Made by a program: the position numbers and the translations under genes
Part shown: positions 26,518 to 35,167 of the stretch, in pieces
Position numbering within the stretch: position 1 is the first letter of the stretch
Layout of the letters: each line of letters opens with the position of its first letter
The notes under the pieces: generated by a model
Seen by the model: the letters and a program-made list of their open reading frames with translations, nothing else
What the model was told of the DNA's origin: nothing
The model's database searches: none
NCBI GenBank assembly: GCA_900068845.1
Contig: CEFQ01000008.1
Span: 393,358-457,357, forward strand
Reading direction: 5' to 3'
Source of the DNA: Enterobacter ludwigii
Lineage (GTDB): Bacteria; Pseudomonadota; Gammaproteobacteria; Enterobacterales; Enterobacteriaceae
Length of the DNA: 64,000 nt

Positions 26518-27906
26518 ATGTCTGATTCCGATCGCCAGTCTGCACTGGCGGCGCTGGTCGCGGCGTTGCCTGAACTCGACTGGATTAAACAAGCGCCGAA
26601 GGTTAAACGCCTGTCGCGTGATTTCCACTGGTTCAGCCCGGTGCTAAAACCGCAGCTGGAAGAGAAATTTGCCGAACTGGCGGTGCGACCCCGTGACGAA
26701 CAGGAGCTGGCACTGATCGTCGCGGCTTGCACAACACAGCGCGTACCGCTCAACCTGCGTGGAGGCGGCACCGGCAATTATGGTCAGCTGATTCCGCTGA
26801 ATGGTGGTTTGATGGTTGATATGACGCGTCTCAATGCGGTTACTGCCGTCGGCCACGGCACAGTGCGTGCGCAGGCAGGCATTCGTCTCGGCGAGTTGGA
26901 AGCGCATACGCGTCCACTTGGCTGGGAGCTGCGCTGCATGCCGTCCACCTGGAAACTGGCAACGCTCGGCGGACTGTTTGGCGGCGGTTTTGGCGGCGTG
27001 GGTTCCATTAACTACGGTCCGCTGGCCGCGCCGGGCAACGTGTTGTCAGTGCGTTTGATGACCATGGAAGAGACGCCGCGCATTATCACTCTGCAAGCAC
27101 CCGACGCGCTGCTGCTGCATCACGCATACGGCAGCAACGGCATCGTCCTGGAGATCGAACTGGCGCTGGCGCCGTGTCACGATTGGATCGAGCGTCTCGA
27201 CCTGTTCGCTGACTTTCCGGCGGCAATGGCATTCGCCGATGCGCTGGCGCGTTCGCCTGGCATGGTAAAACGTCAAATCGCCGTGTTTGCTGCGCCAGTG
27301 CTCGATTACTTCACCGATCTGGCGGATGCCGATGTCGCGGGCAAACACGGCGTGATTTCGCTGGTCGGCAGCGAAAGCGATGGGTTGTTACCTGCGCTGT
27401 TGGCGCAACATGCAGGTCGCAACGCGCTGCATTTTGCCGAAGGTGAAAATAGCGGCCATTCACTGATCGAATATTGCTGGAACCACACCACGCTGCAGGC
27501 GCTTAAAATCGATAAAACGCTGACTTACCTGCAAACGGCGTATGCAGCAGATAACTATCAGCAACAGGCCATAACGCTGGCAGCTCAATTATCCGATGAA
27601 GTGATGTCGCATATTGAGTTTTTACGCGATATGAACGGCACAATTACCTGTAGCGGCTTGCCGCTGGTGCGTTATAGCGACGAAGATCGTTTAAACGCCA
27701 TTATGGATATTTACCGCGCTAACGGGGTAAAAATAAATAATCCGCACGTTATTCATATTGAAGATGGCAAGCAAGGCATGGTGCGTGCGGATGTGGTGGC
27801 AATGAAACGTGCCTGCGATCCGTATAATTTATTAAATCCCGGCAAATTACGCGGCTGGGAAGTGCGTGACTCTTTACCGGATGTGTATATTCCGGGCGTG
27901 AATTAA
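26518..27906 (+). CDS. FAD-linked oxidase (PCMH-type FAD-binding, GlcD-like)
   Basis: 462-residue flavoprotein. The FAD-binding_4 domain covers about residues 55-230: VRPRDEQELALIVAAC, LNLRGGGTGNYGQ for the pyrophosphate loop, and LGGLFGGGFGGVGSINYG. C-terminal region ends VAMKRACDPYNLLNPGKLRGW, the family closing motif. It has no iron-sulfur domain and no signal peptide. Related enzymes oxidise 2-hydroxy acids, aldonolactones or cyclic amines with FAD. AGGAAATAAAC precedes the ATG. In context it probably carries out one oxidation step on the imported compound; the substrate is unknown. Confidence 0.86.
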   Translation: MSDSDRQSALAALVAALPELDWIKQAPKVKRLSRDFHWFSPVLKPQLEEKFAELAVRPRDEQELALIVAACTTQRVPLNLRGGGTGNYGQLIPLNGGLMVDMTRLNAVTAVGHGTVRAQAGIRLGELEAHTRPLGWELRCMPSTWKLATLGGLFGGGFGGVGSINYGPLAAPGNVLSVRLMTMEETPRIITLQAPDALLLHHAYGSNGIVLEIELALAPCHDWIERLDLFADFPAAMAFADALARSPGMVKRQIAVFAAPVLDYFTDLADADVAGKHGVISLVGSESDGLLPALLAQHAGRNALHFAEGENSGHSLIEYCWNHTTLQALKIDKTLTYLQTAYAADNYQQQAITLAAQLSDEVMSHIEFLRDMNGTITCSGLPLVRYSDEDRLNAIMDIYRANGVKINNPHVIHIEDGKQGMVRADVVAMKRACDPYNLLNPGKLRGWEVRDSLPDVYIPGVN

Positions 27907-27934
27907 TCTTTTATTTCTAATTAGGGATGTGCAA

Positions 27935-29206
27935 ATGAAAACACGTAAATGTGTCGGACTGGCTGCGCTGTTTTTCCCTCTGGCGCCGGCTGTCATGGCA
28001 GCCACACAGAGCAACATCAGTGATTGTCAGTACGATGCCAGCGGCGTAAATAGCTTCAGTGATATTTTCACCTGCGGCACAGTAAGCGGCAGTTTACGCA
28101 CGCTTTATTACTCCACCCATAACGCTTATTTTGCCAAAGGGTTTAATCAGGATACCGCCAGTTATGGCGGCAGCCTGAAATACGAAACCGCACCGCTATG
28201 GGGTTTTCGCGCTGGCGTCAGTGGCATATTTCTGCGCGGCATCGATCATCCTGATGAAGCGCATACCATCAGCGACATCGGTGACAATCAAACCAACGTC
28301 GGTGAAGCGTATTTAAGCTGGCAGCAGGATGATTTTAAAATTACCGCTGGCGATCAACGCATTAATATTCCCTTCGTTGGCGATTACGACTGGCGTATTA
28401 CGCCCATTTTGTTCCGTGGCGTAGATATGAATTACGGTGACAGCACCAATTATCTGCACGCCACGAAAGTGTGGCGCTATAAACCCTGGGGCGACGATCA
28501 GTTCCTGAATACCACTGCCTATAGCGATATTGATGAACGCACCAATGGCATGTGGGCGATTGGTGGCGGGCGCGGCACGCAGTGGGACGGCAAAAACCTT
28601 ACTGGTCAGTTGTGGTATCAGGAGTATGCCGATTATTCGCGCGTGGTGTATGGCGAAAGTCATCTGCAGTGGCAGGACACACTGTTCCAGCCGAATGTGG
28701 GATTGCAATTTATTCGCGGCACCAGCGACGGCAAAGCGCTGGCGGGTGAAGTGAACAGCACGTCTTACGGTGCGCAGTTGGCGCTAACCTTCACGCCAGC
28801 GCTGAGTTGGAAGCTTGGTTATGATCACATCGCCGCCAGCGCCAACAGCTGGGGTAACGGGTCGCTGGTGGTGCCCTATGCGCATAACAGCTCGTCGGGT
28901 CCCTATTTCGCGCAACCCTTCTTCACCAGCACCCAGGATTTGGGCAGCGGTAATGCGTATTCCACAAATCTGAATTACGTGCTCAATGAGAACTTGTCGC
29001 TCGGAACGCAGTATTCCTTTATGGATCTCAAACCCTCCGCGGCTTCAGACAGCATCAATCAGTCGGAATATTTGGTCTATTTCACCTGGGCATTCAGCGG
29101 CGTATTAAAAGGGTTAAGTTTGACCGATTTCGCCGGAGTACAAACCTCACCGTTGTATGATTCGAGCTTCTGGCAAAACCGATTAAGTCTGCAGTACGAT
29201 TTTTAA
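27935..29206 (+). CDS. OprD family outer membrane porin
   Basis: 423 residues with a signal peptide (MKTRKCVGLAALFFPLAPAV, cleavage near AMA-A). Aromatic-ended beta strands run through the chain, SGSLRTLYYSTHNAYF early and FWQNRLSLQYDF at the end, the terminal Phe being the BAM recognition residue. RGVDMNYG and the pattern of OprD-type specific channels are visible. OprD porins carry single classes of small molecules such as amino acids or aromatic acids. It is the last gene of the array and closes it with a terminator, so it probably provides outer-membrane entry for the substrate of the ABC importer. Confidence 0.86.
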   Translation: MKTRKCVGLAALFFPLAPAVMAATQSNISDCQYDASGVNSFSDIFTCGTVSGSLRTLYYSTHNAYFAKGFNQDTASYGGSLKYETAPLWGFRAGVSGIFLRGIDHPDEAHTISDIGDNQTNVGEAYLSWQQDDFKITAGDQRINIPFVGDYDWRITPILFRGVDMNYGDSTNYLHATKVWRYKPWGDDQFLNTTAYSDIDERTNGMWAIGGGRGTQWDGKNLTGQLWYQEYADYSRVVYGESHLQWQDTLFQPNVGLQFIRGTSDGKALAGEVNSTSYGAQLALTFTPALSWKLGYDHIAASANSWGNGSLVVPYAHNSSSGPYFAQPFFTSTQDLGSGNAYSTNLNYVLNENLSLGTQYSFMDLKPSAASDSINQSEYLVYFTWAFSGVLKGLSLTDFAGVQTSPLYDSSFWQNRLSLQYDF

Positions 29207-29212
29207 TTGAAG

Positions 29213-29239
29213 AGCCAGCAACCTCGGTTGCTGGCTTTT
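29213..29239. terminator. Intrinsic terminator after the OprD-type porin, possibly bidirectional
   Basis: AGCCAGCAAC pairs with GTTGCTGGCT around a CTCG loop, followed by TTTTAA. It lies between the convergent porin gene and the tailspike-like gene, whose stop codon is 3 bases further on. Confidence 0.88.
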
Positions 29240-29241
29240 AA

Positions 29242-31101
29242 TTAGAGATAAGGCTTAACCGGATCGTTAAGTGGAATGCTCCACTCCTCGCTATTGACCC
29301 GCACTTTTAAATAACGGCGGGTACGAAACTTGCCTGGTTCATATTCTTCGGTTTCTCCCTTAATGACGGTTCCACGCAATAACAACTCTTTATTGTTGTT
29401 GTAACCGAAACCAACCTCTTTATTGCCAATCCAGTGCTGTTCAAAGGCGACAATTTTCGCGGCATCCAGCGTGGCACTCTCTTCAGCAGAGCAGGCGGTA
29501 AAGCTTTTACGGAAGATAAAACACAGCCCCGCGCGATAACGGTCTTTGCCATTGGTTTCCACCAGTGCAATGGAGAAACCGGTATACGCGGCGATTTTCA
29601 CATACAGCTTGGTTCTGGCACCGTTACCAGAAATATGCACTTTCACCACGGGACTGGAACCTTCACTGTGCCAGCTCCCGATAGAATCTGCGCCATCGCG
29701 CGCCTGTAAATAGATATTCGCCACGCCTTCAGGCGTGCGATTACTGAAGTCAGTTTGCGTTTCGGACTGGGAAAGATATTGTGCAGTACCGAGCACGCGG
29801 ACATGAATTTGCGACGTCGCATCAGAAAAGTTAAATTCACCGACATAAAACCACTTATTCGCCGCCGTGCGGTTATCCATATGGTGCTGTGAGGTGATGA
29901 CGTCATAATTCAGCGAGCCCTGAATGATCGCCCCCCAATCTGATAATTCCAGCACGCCGCGATCGCCTTCCGCCAGTAATGTCCACGGCTCAATCCCTTC
30001 GGTGCTGTAATCAAAACCAGCGCTTTCGTTGTGAATGCTCTTCTGAATAATGGTCGCGCGACAATAGCCCAGCTTAAGAGGATGGGTGGTGGATTCGATG
30101 GCTAAACCTTCAATGACCCACTGGCCATTAGTCAGATCGCCGGCAAATTCAGAATGCTCGATCCAACCGTTGCGGATAAAAGATTGTGTGCAGCGCGGCA
30201 AATCAAGTACCGGCTTTTTCGTGCCGCCTTGTAAGTTGAAATTCGATAGCTCAATGGCCGTGGAGTGATCCCATGCGCCTCGCGCTTGATCGGACCAGCG
30301 CGCGTAAACAATGCTGTCCTGACAGCCACGGGAATAAAACTGGTCAATTTTGCAATCCAGCGTATCGACCAGATCGAGTGCGCGTCCACCAAGGTAGCGG
30401 AACTCCATACTGCTGACGCGTAAGAACTGGCCGCCGGAAATGATATTGGCGAAGAAGCCCACCTGATTGAATGCGGTACCGCCATCCTCGCCGCTGTTGG
30501 AGCTCATCCCCTTCACCACAAAGCCAGAGAGTTCCGCATAACGCGCATTCACTTTGAAGAAGTGCAAGCCGCGTGGTTTTGTCTCCCAGTTGAAGAGCAA
30601 CGTCGTGGTCGGGAAATAGCCAAAGTTAACCGATGCCCCTGCGACCTTAAAGCGGTTAATTTCTTTATCCGAGATGTCAAACGTGGACATGCTGAATACG
30701 CCAGCGGTAAAGCGGATACCCGCGGACGGCAGTACACGTTGGGACCAGGCAAACATGCGCTTTACCGCTTCAATGCAGTCTGTTTTACCGTCTGGTACTG
30801 CGCCAAAATCCAATACCGTGACCGAGTTATAATCCAGTATCACGCGCTTCCAGCGCTTCTTACCCGCCGTAACAATAATTAAACCACCGTCATCGACGCT
30901 GGTTGAGTCGGTTGCATCGTATACGAAGACGCCACCGCCACTCTTTGTTCCGCGCTTATATTCCAGCACGGTGGCAAGTTCGCCAACCGCCGTGGGCTCT
31001 GTCGCTTTTAGCTCGGCAACATCGTGAACCTGTATTACAGCCGCTGCCGCCGTGACGGCATTCTGTGATGTGGTATTCGAACTGCCTGACGCATTCGCCA
31101 T
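29242..31101 (-). CDS. Tailspike-like right-handed beta-helix protein (AmsF/WceF-like, probable polysaccharide-active)
   Basis: 619 residues. The N-terminal part (VHDVAELKATEPTAVGE, then GGGVFVYDATDST, DDGGLIIVTAGKKRWKR) is the entry module of phage tailspikes and pectate-lyase-like proteins. A beta-helix follows (VLDFGAVPDGKTDCIEAV, then repeated short strands such as IELSNFNLQGG and FIRNGWIEHSEF). AmsF of Erwinia and WceF of Pantoea, which trim exopolysaccharide, have this architecture. No capsule or phage genes are adjacent, so it is an orphan. I see no clear signal peptide. Its GC content looks lower than its neighbours. The function is inferred from the fold; catalytic residues were not assigned. 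Confidence 0.78.
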   Translation of the reverse strand: MANASGSSNTTSQNAVTAAAAVIQVHDVAELKATEPTAVGELATVLEYKRGTKSGGGVFVYDATDSTSVDDGGLIIVTAGKKRWKRVILDYNSVTVLDFGAVPDGKTDCIEAVKRMFAWSQRVLPSAGIRFTAGVFSMSTFDISDKEINRFKVAGASVNFGYFPTTTLLFNWETKPRGLHFFKVNARYAELSGFVVKGMSSNSGEDGGTAFNQVGFFANIISGGQFLRVSSMEFRYLGGRALDLVDTLDCKIDQFYSRGCQDSIVYARWSDQARGAWDHSTAIELSNFNLQGGTKKPVLDLPRCTQSFIRNGWIEHSEFAGDLTNGQWVIEGLAIESTTHPLKLGYCRATIIQKSIHNESAGFDYSTEGIEPWTLLAEGDRGVLELSDWGAIIQGSLNYDVITSQHHMDNRTAANKWFYVGEFNFSDATSQIHVRVLGTAQYLSQSETQTDFSNRTPEGVANIYLQARDGADSIGSWHSEGSSPVVKVHISGNGARTKLYVKIAAYTGFSIALVETNGKDRYRAGLCFIFRKSFTACSAEESATLDAAKIVAFEQHWIGNKEVGFGYNNNKELLLRGTVIKGETEEYEPGKFRTRRYLKVRVNSEEWSIPLNDPVKPYL

Positions 31102-31316
31102 GGGGTACCCCTAAATGATAAGAGAAAGTAACTGCCCCATGAATTATAAGTAACTGAAAATTAATGTGTTGTTAAGTGCCAGGCGTAACAACAGCGTTAT
31201 GAACACGCCAGACGACAGCCTCACCGCAACGTCATGATTAGTGATAAAAAGCGCAGCGGCTGAGCAAAAATTTACGGAATTATCTCAGGTGATTTATTCA
31301 TTCAAGCGGGCCGAAA

Positions 31317-31352
31317 AAGAAAAAAGGCCAGTAACTAACGGTTACCGGCCTT
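31317..31352 (-). terminator. Intrinsic terminator of the GDSL autotransporter gene
   Basis: Read on the minus strand, AAGGCCGGTAAC pairs (one mismatch) with GTTACTGGCCTT around a 5-base loop and runs into a long T-run. It starts 6 bases after the stop codon. Confidence 0.88.
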
Positions 31353-31357
31353 AATGG

Positions 31358-33337
31358 TTAGAACGTGGCGTTTACCCCTACATTCCAGCTCACCTGATGA
31401 TAATCGCTGTTCCCCCCAACGGTTGAAACCCCGGCAAAGGCATTCACCGTTTCGCCCAACGGCACGTTGGCACCCACCGAGACGTCGAGCCAGTTTTTAT
31501 CGCGCGCTTCGACGCTACGCTCAAAGGAAGTGCGGGTCGATTTTAATCCGGCACGCACGGAGGAATCGGTATCGCCGAACTGGTGGTTGTAGCTCACCTG
31601 CGCCCAAGGGTTAACGATCCACTGTTTGCTGTCGATGCGCCAACCGAGCGATCCAATCTGCGAATGGGTGGTTTGATCGGAGTAGCGCATCGCGGTGCTG
31701 CTGTTGCTGTTTTCGCTGTAACCGCCGACGCGTCCGTAATCCAGCGCATAACTGGCCACTGGACCGGTGCTCAGATTTTCGCTAAGCGGCAGCGTCCAGC
31801 CGGTTTGCACGCGCATGCCGAGCAGTTTACCGCTGGTGCTGCCCTGCTCGGTACGCTGAGCGGGGCCGATATGGATATCACGCTCAATGCTGTCGAAATC
31901 GACATCGGCATAATGCAGATCGGCGTTGATCCAGCCCTGATCCAACACCGTGAGCTGGCTATACAGCGCCACCAGGTTACCGCGCAGCTTGTAGTCGTAG
32001 TCCGAAGACGGTTTCTGTCGTTGGTTGCTGTTGGAAAACAGCACGCCGGTTTGCCAGTTATCAGTGATTTGATAACCGATACCCAGCGTTAGGTTGGCGC
32101 TGTTGGCATCGCCATTGCTCCAGCTATCGCCCTGATAATCAACATGCTGACCGGCATATCCCCCAAATACGGTAAATTTCCCGCTGCTGGCAGGCTGCTG
32201 ACGCTGCTGCTGCAAATGGCCATCCAGGGTATTTTGCATATCACGGGCCATCATCAGCGGTGATTGCGAGAGCGCAGCGACCTGTGCTGGCGCATCAAGA
32301 ATGGACTGAATGTAATCGGCGATCATTGCCTGTACGGCGGGGCTGGGATGCAGACGATCGGCAAACAGATAATCCTGCGCGGTGGAGAAGCCCGGCGTGC
32401 TGGACTGGCACTCATCCGCCGCGGTGCCGATGGGACAAGCAATACCGATGGTGTTGGTTAACCCATATTGGCCGGGATTGGCGATCACTTCATCAAACAG
32501 CCCGGCGATATCCGCGCGCACAATATTGCCGTTTAGGGTGGCCAGTCCCGCTTCTTCCTGCTGGTTGTAACCATCGGACAGCGCAGTAACTTGCTCGCTA
32601 AGCGCCTGCCATGCGCTGTAAAGCTGTTGCGCCAGCGCATCACGCACCGCCGGAACCGAAGAAATTTCCCCTGCGGCTTGCGTGAACGCATCCTGCACTG
32701 CTTGCTGCCGCGCCGCTTTATCCGGCGTTGTCACACTATCCAGTGACTGAAACGCCGCCACCATCGCCGGCGTAGCTTCGGTTCCCAGCACGCGCAGCAC
32801 CGTCTGGATCATATAAGGTGTTGAACCAAGCTGCGGTACGGTTGGGACGATTACCGCTCCCGCGCCGGCATCTAACAAGGTTTTTATCTGTGCCACCGCA
32901 GCGTTGGCGCTGTTACTGATGGTTTCACTGGCGGTCAGCGGATTGGTGACCGCCACTGCGATATCGTTAGCGCCGATCCAGTGAATGTACAAACCGTTGC
33001 TGTCAGCACGCCCGCCGGTCGATTGCAGATACTCAGCTAATTGGTCCTGCGTATTTAAATCGGGATCGATTGTCGGCACTGCACCTGCGCCGCCTTCCGC
33101 ATAATTGCTGCCACCAAGCGTGGAACGTTGCAAATCCTGACCCAGGTGCGCGGCAAGGATCTCATCGTATAGCGGATGCTGAGCACCATCAAACGTGAAA
33201 CGGCCTACGTTACCCCCGTCACTCAGACTATCGCCAAATACCGTCAGGCTATCCCAGGCCAACGCGGGAGCGGGCATTAGCAAGGCACTGAGCGTGGCGA
33301 GGGCGACAGCAGAAAGGGCAGATTTGTGGTTGTTCAT
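31358..33337 (-). CDS. GDSL esterase/lipase autotransporter (EstA/ApeE type)
   Basis: 659-residue outer-membrane esterase. The signal peptide ends at ALA-W near residue 27. The passenger is a GDSL/SGNH hydrolase: TVFGDSLSDGGN with nucleophile Ser37, IHWIGANDIAV as the Asn block, and FADRLHPSPA with the catalytic Asp and His near residue 345. The C-terminal 270 residues (from about FTVFGGYAGQHVDYQG) form the autotransporter beta-barrel ending in Phe. The ATG at 33337 has GGAG 6 bases upstream. It probably hydrolyses surface or extracellular esters. It is the sole gene of its unit. Confidence 0.93.
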   Translation of the reverse strand: MNNHKSALSAVALATLSALLMPAPALAWDSLTVFGDSLSDGGNVGRFTFDGAQHPLYDEILAAHLGQDLQRSTLGGSNYAEGGAGAVPTIDPDLNTQDQLAEYLQSTGGRADSNGLYIHWIGANDIAVAVTNPLTASETISNSANAAVAQIKTLLDAGAGAVIVPTVPQLGSTPYMIQTVLRVLGTEATPAMVAAFQSLDSVTTPDKAARQQAVQDAFTQAAGEISSVPAVRDALAQQLYSAWQALSEQVTALSDGYNQQEEAGLATLNGNIVRADIAGLFDEVIANPGQYGLTNTIGIACPIGTAADECQSSTPGFSTAQDYLFADRLHPSPAVQAMIADYIQSILDAPAQVAALSQSPLMMARDMQNTLDGHLQQQRQQPASSGKFTVFGGYAGQHVDYQGDSWSNGDANSANLTLGIGYQITDNWQTGVLFSNSNQRQKPSSDYDYKLRGNLVALYSQLTVLDQGWINADLHYADVDFDSIERDIHIGPAQRTEQGSTSGKLLGMRVQTGWTLPLSENLSTGPVASYALDYGRVGGYSENSNSSTAMRYSDQTTHSQIGSLGWRIDSKQWIVNPWAQVSYNHQFGDTDSSVRAGLKSTRTSFERSVEARDKNWLDVSVGANVPLGETVNAFAGVSTVGGNSDYHQVSWNVGVNATF

Positions 33338-33781
33338 TATCAACTCCGTGATGGGCCAAAGCTAAAGCGTTAGGCCAAAAAGGTAAGGCTCGCCCGCGCG
33401 AACCCGCAACATCGCCTCAGGAATGCGTAAGAAAATTATCAAGGACGTTTAACTGTTTAGTCAGGAAGGACGCTTATTGCCAGTTTATGTAACAAAATTT
33501 CTGTAGGAAATTTACATGATGAAAGACATGCATTTAAATTAAACCTTTAAATTAACCCGCCGATAACTAAAGATGGCTCGACTTATCCCTGTCTAGCCGG
33601 TTCGTTTCAGACATCAGGTCATTTAATTAATTACCCCCATGCGGCGCAAAAGCGCAGAGAGACACAATCAAGTGTCCGGTGAAGGGGAATCTTGCGAACA
33701 GCAAAGGTCCGCGCTTTCGTGTGACCAAAATAATGCTGTGCGCATTACGTTCAATAGCACAACAATCGCCTGAGGCTTCCC
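33338..33781. other. Intergenic region between divergent GDSL autotransporter and PAS chemotaxis genes
   Basis: 444 bases without a convincing gene. The part next to 33480-33570 is AT-rich and holds the sigma-28 promoter listed separately. An AGTGTCCGGT segment and several short direct repeats are present, but I assign them no function. Confidence 0.7.
33540..33566 (+). promoter_or_regulatory. Sigma-28 (FliA) promoter for the chemotaxis transducer
   Basis: TAAACCTT, 11 bases, then GCCGATAA. The E. coli FliA consensus is TAAAGTTT-N11-GCCGATAA, so the -10 is exact, the spacing is exact and the -35 matches 6 of 8. It faces the chemoreceptor gene that starts at 33782, a typical FliA target class. 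Confidence 0.82.
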
Positions 33782-35068
33782 ATGTTTGGTGTGAAAAAGT
33801 CGAGTCTTTCCTTGCCGTTTTATAAAAGTGGCGATGTGGTTAAAGATATCAATGCGATCAAACAGCATGTGGCATGGATTGAGTTTTCGCCCAGCGGCGA
33901 AATCCTCACTGCCAATCACCTCTTCCTTGCCACTACCGGCTACCAGCTCAATGAGATTCAGGGCAAGCATCACCGCATCTTCTGCAGCCCACAACAGAGC
34001 CAATCTTCCCGCTATCTCGCCTTTTGGCAAACGCTGGCGTCTGGCGAATCGGTTACCGGCATCTTTGAGCGCTTCAATAAGCAAGGCCAACGTTTTTATC
34101 TCAGCGCCACCTATTTCCCGGTGAGCGATGATAAAGGCCAGGTTTACAAAGTGATTAAGGTGGCTTCGGATATCACCGAACGTCATCAGGAGCTGGAGCA
34201 TAAAGAAGCGGTCATCACCGCGCTGGATCTTTCCATGGCCGTGATTGAATTTACGCCGGACGGCCAAATTCTCAGCGCCAATAAAAATTTCCTGACGCAC
34301 ATGGGATATGAGCTGGCCTCCGTCGTGGGGCAGCACCACCGTATTTTCTGCTTCGAAAACTTCTACCGCGAAAACCCTGACTTCTGGCGCAAAATCGCCA
34401 AAGGTCAGCACTTTGTCGGTCGCTTCGAACGTAAAACCGCCAGCGGTGAACGTATCTGGCTGGAGGCCAGCTACAACCCGGTTTACGACGCTGATGGCAA
34501 AGTCTACAAAGTGATCAAAATCGCCTCGGATATCACCGCGCGCGTTGAGGCCGCTAAGCGCGTGGCCGACATCGCGCTGACCACATCTGAAGAGACTTCG
34601 CAAATTACCGACAACGCTAATGAGGTGCTGGACGAAACCATTCGCAACTCGGGCCTTGTGGCGGTGCAGGTCAATGCGGCAACGGCGATTGGTGCGGAGC
34701 TTAACGCTTCGGCAAGGAGCATTAGCGAAGTGGTTGAGACCATTAACCTGATTGCCTCACAAACCAACATTCTGGCGCTGAATGCGGCAATTGAATCTGC
34801 GCGTGCCGGTGAAGCAGGACGCGGGTTCAGCGTGGTGGCAGGCGAAGTACGACGTTTGGCGGCTTCCACCTCCAGCGCCACTAAGCAGATCACCCAAGTA
34901 GTGGAACATAATGCGAGCCTGATTGCGCAAATGCAGCAGCAACTCAATGAAGTGAAGCAGTTTGTGGTGACCGAGCAGGATAAAATCAGCGTCTTGTCAC
35001 GCAGCCTGCGGGAAATCAACAGCGGCGTACATGAGTTTGTGAACGTGATTCATCGGTTAGATGTGTAG
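33782..35068 (+). CDS. Cytoplasmic double-PAS methyl-accepting chemotaxis protein, BdlA-like
   Basis: 428 residues, no signal peptide and no membrane segment. Two PAS/PAC domains lie at about 15-135 ([35 protein letters not shown]) and 140-258 ([33 protein letters not shown]). Both contain HHRIFC, a motif repeated in each domain. The MCP signalling domain, about 290-428, has the hairpin [25 protein letters not shown]. This is the layout of Pseudomonas BdlA, which controls biofilm dispersion. GAGG lies 6 bases before the ATG. A sigma-28 promoter upstream ties it to the flagellar regulon. The ligand, perhaps heme or a flavin in the PAS domains, is unknown. Confidence 0.93.
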   Translation: MFGVKKSSLSLPFYKSGDVVKDINAIKQHVAWIEFSPSGEILTANHLFLATTGYQLNEIQGKHHRIFCSPQQSQSSRYLAFWQTLASGESVTGIFERFNKQGQRFYLSATYFPVSDDKGQVYKVIKVASDITERHQELEHKEAVITALDLSMAVIEFTPDGQILSANKNFLTHMGYELASVVGQHHRIFCFENFYRENPDFWRKIAKGQHFVGRFERKTASGERIWLEASYNPVYDADGKVYKVIKIASDITARVEAAKRVADIALTTSEETSQITDNANEVLDETIRNSGLVAVQVNAATAIGAELNASARSISEVVETINLIASQTNILALNAAIESARAGEAGRGFSVVAGEVRRLAASTSSATKQITQVVEHNASLIAQMQQQLNEVKQFVVTEQDKISVLSRSLREINSGVHEFVNVIHRLDV

Positions 35069-35072
35069 ATTT

Positions 35073-35152
35073 CGTAGGGTCGCCATTGATGGCGACCAGA
35101 ACAGCGCCATCATGCAGACATCGAAACGGTCGTCATGAATGACGACCCTACG
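35073..35152. repeat. REP-like inverted pair (family B) between convergent genes
   Basis: CGTAGGGTCGCCATTGATGGCGACC on the left and a variant with GGTCGTCATGAATGACGACC ending CCCTACG on the right, given here only as arms. The outer ends CGTAGGGT/ACCCTACG are perfectly complementary, so a long cruciform is possible. It sits between the convergent chemoreceptor and FAD oxidoreductase genes. Confidence 0.75.
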
Positions 35153-35167
35153 TTCGTGCTGTTTCCG

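Noticed and set aside
29242-31101. Part of a prophage
   Set aside because: No other phage genes, att sites or integrase are visible around it.
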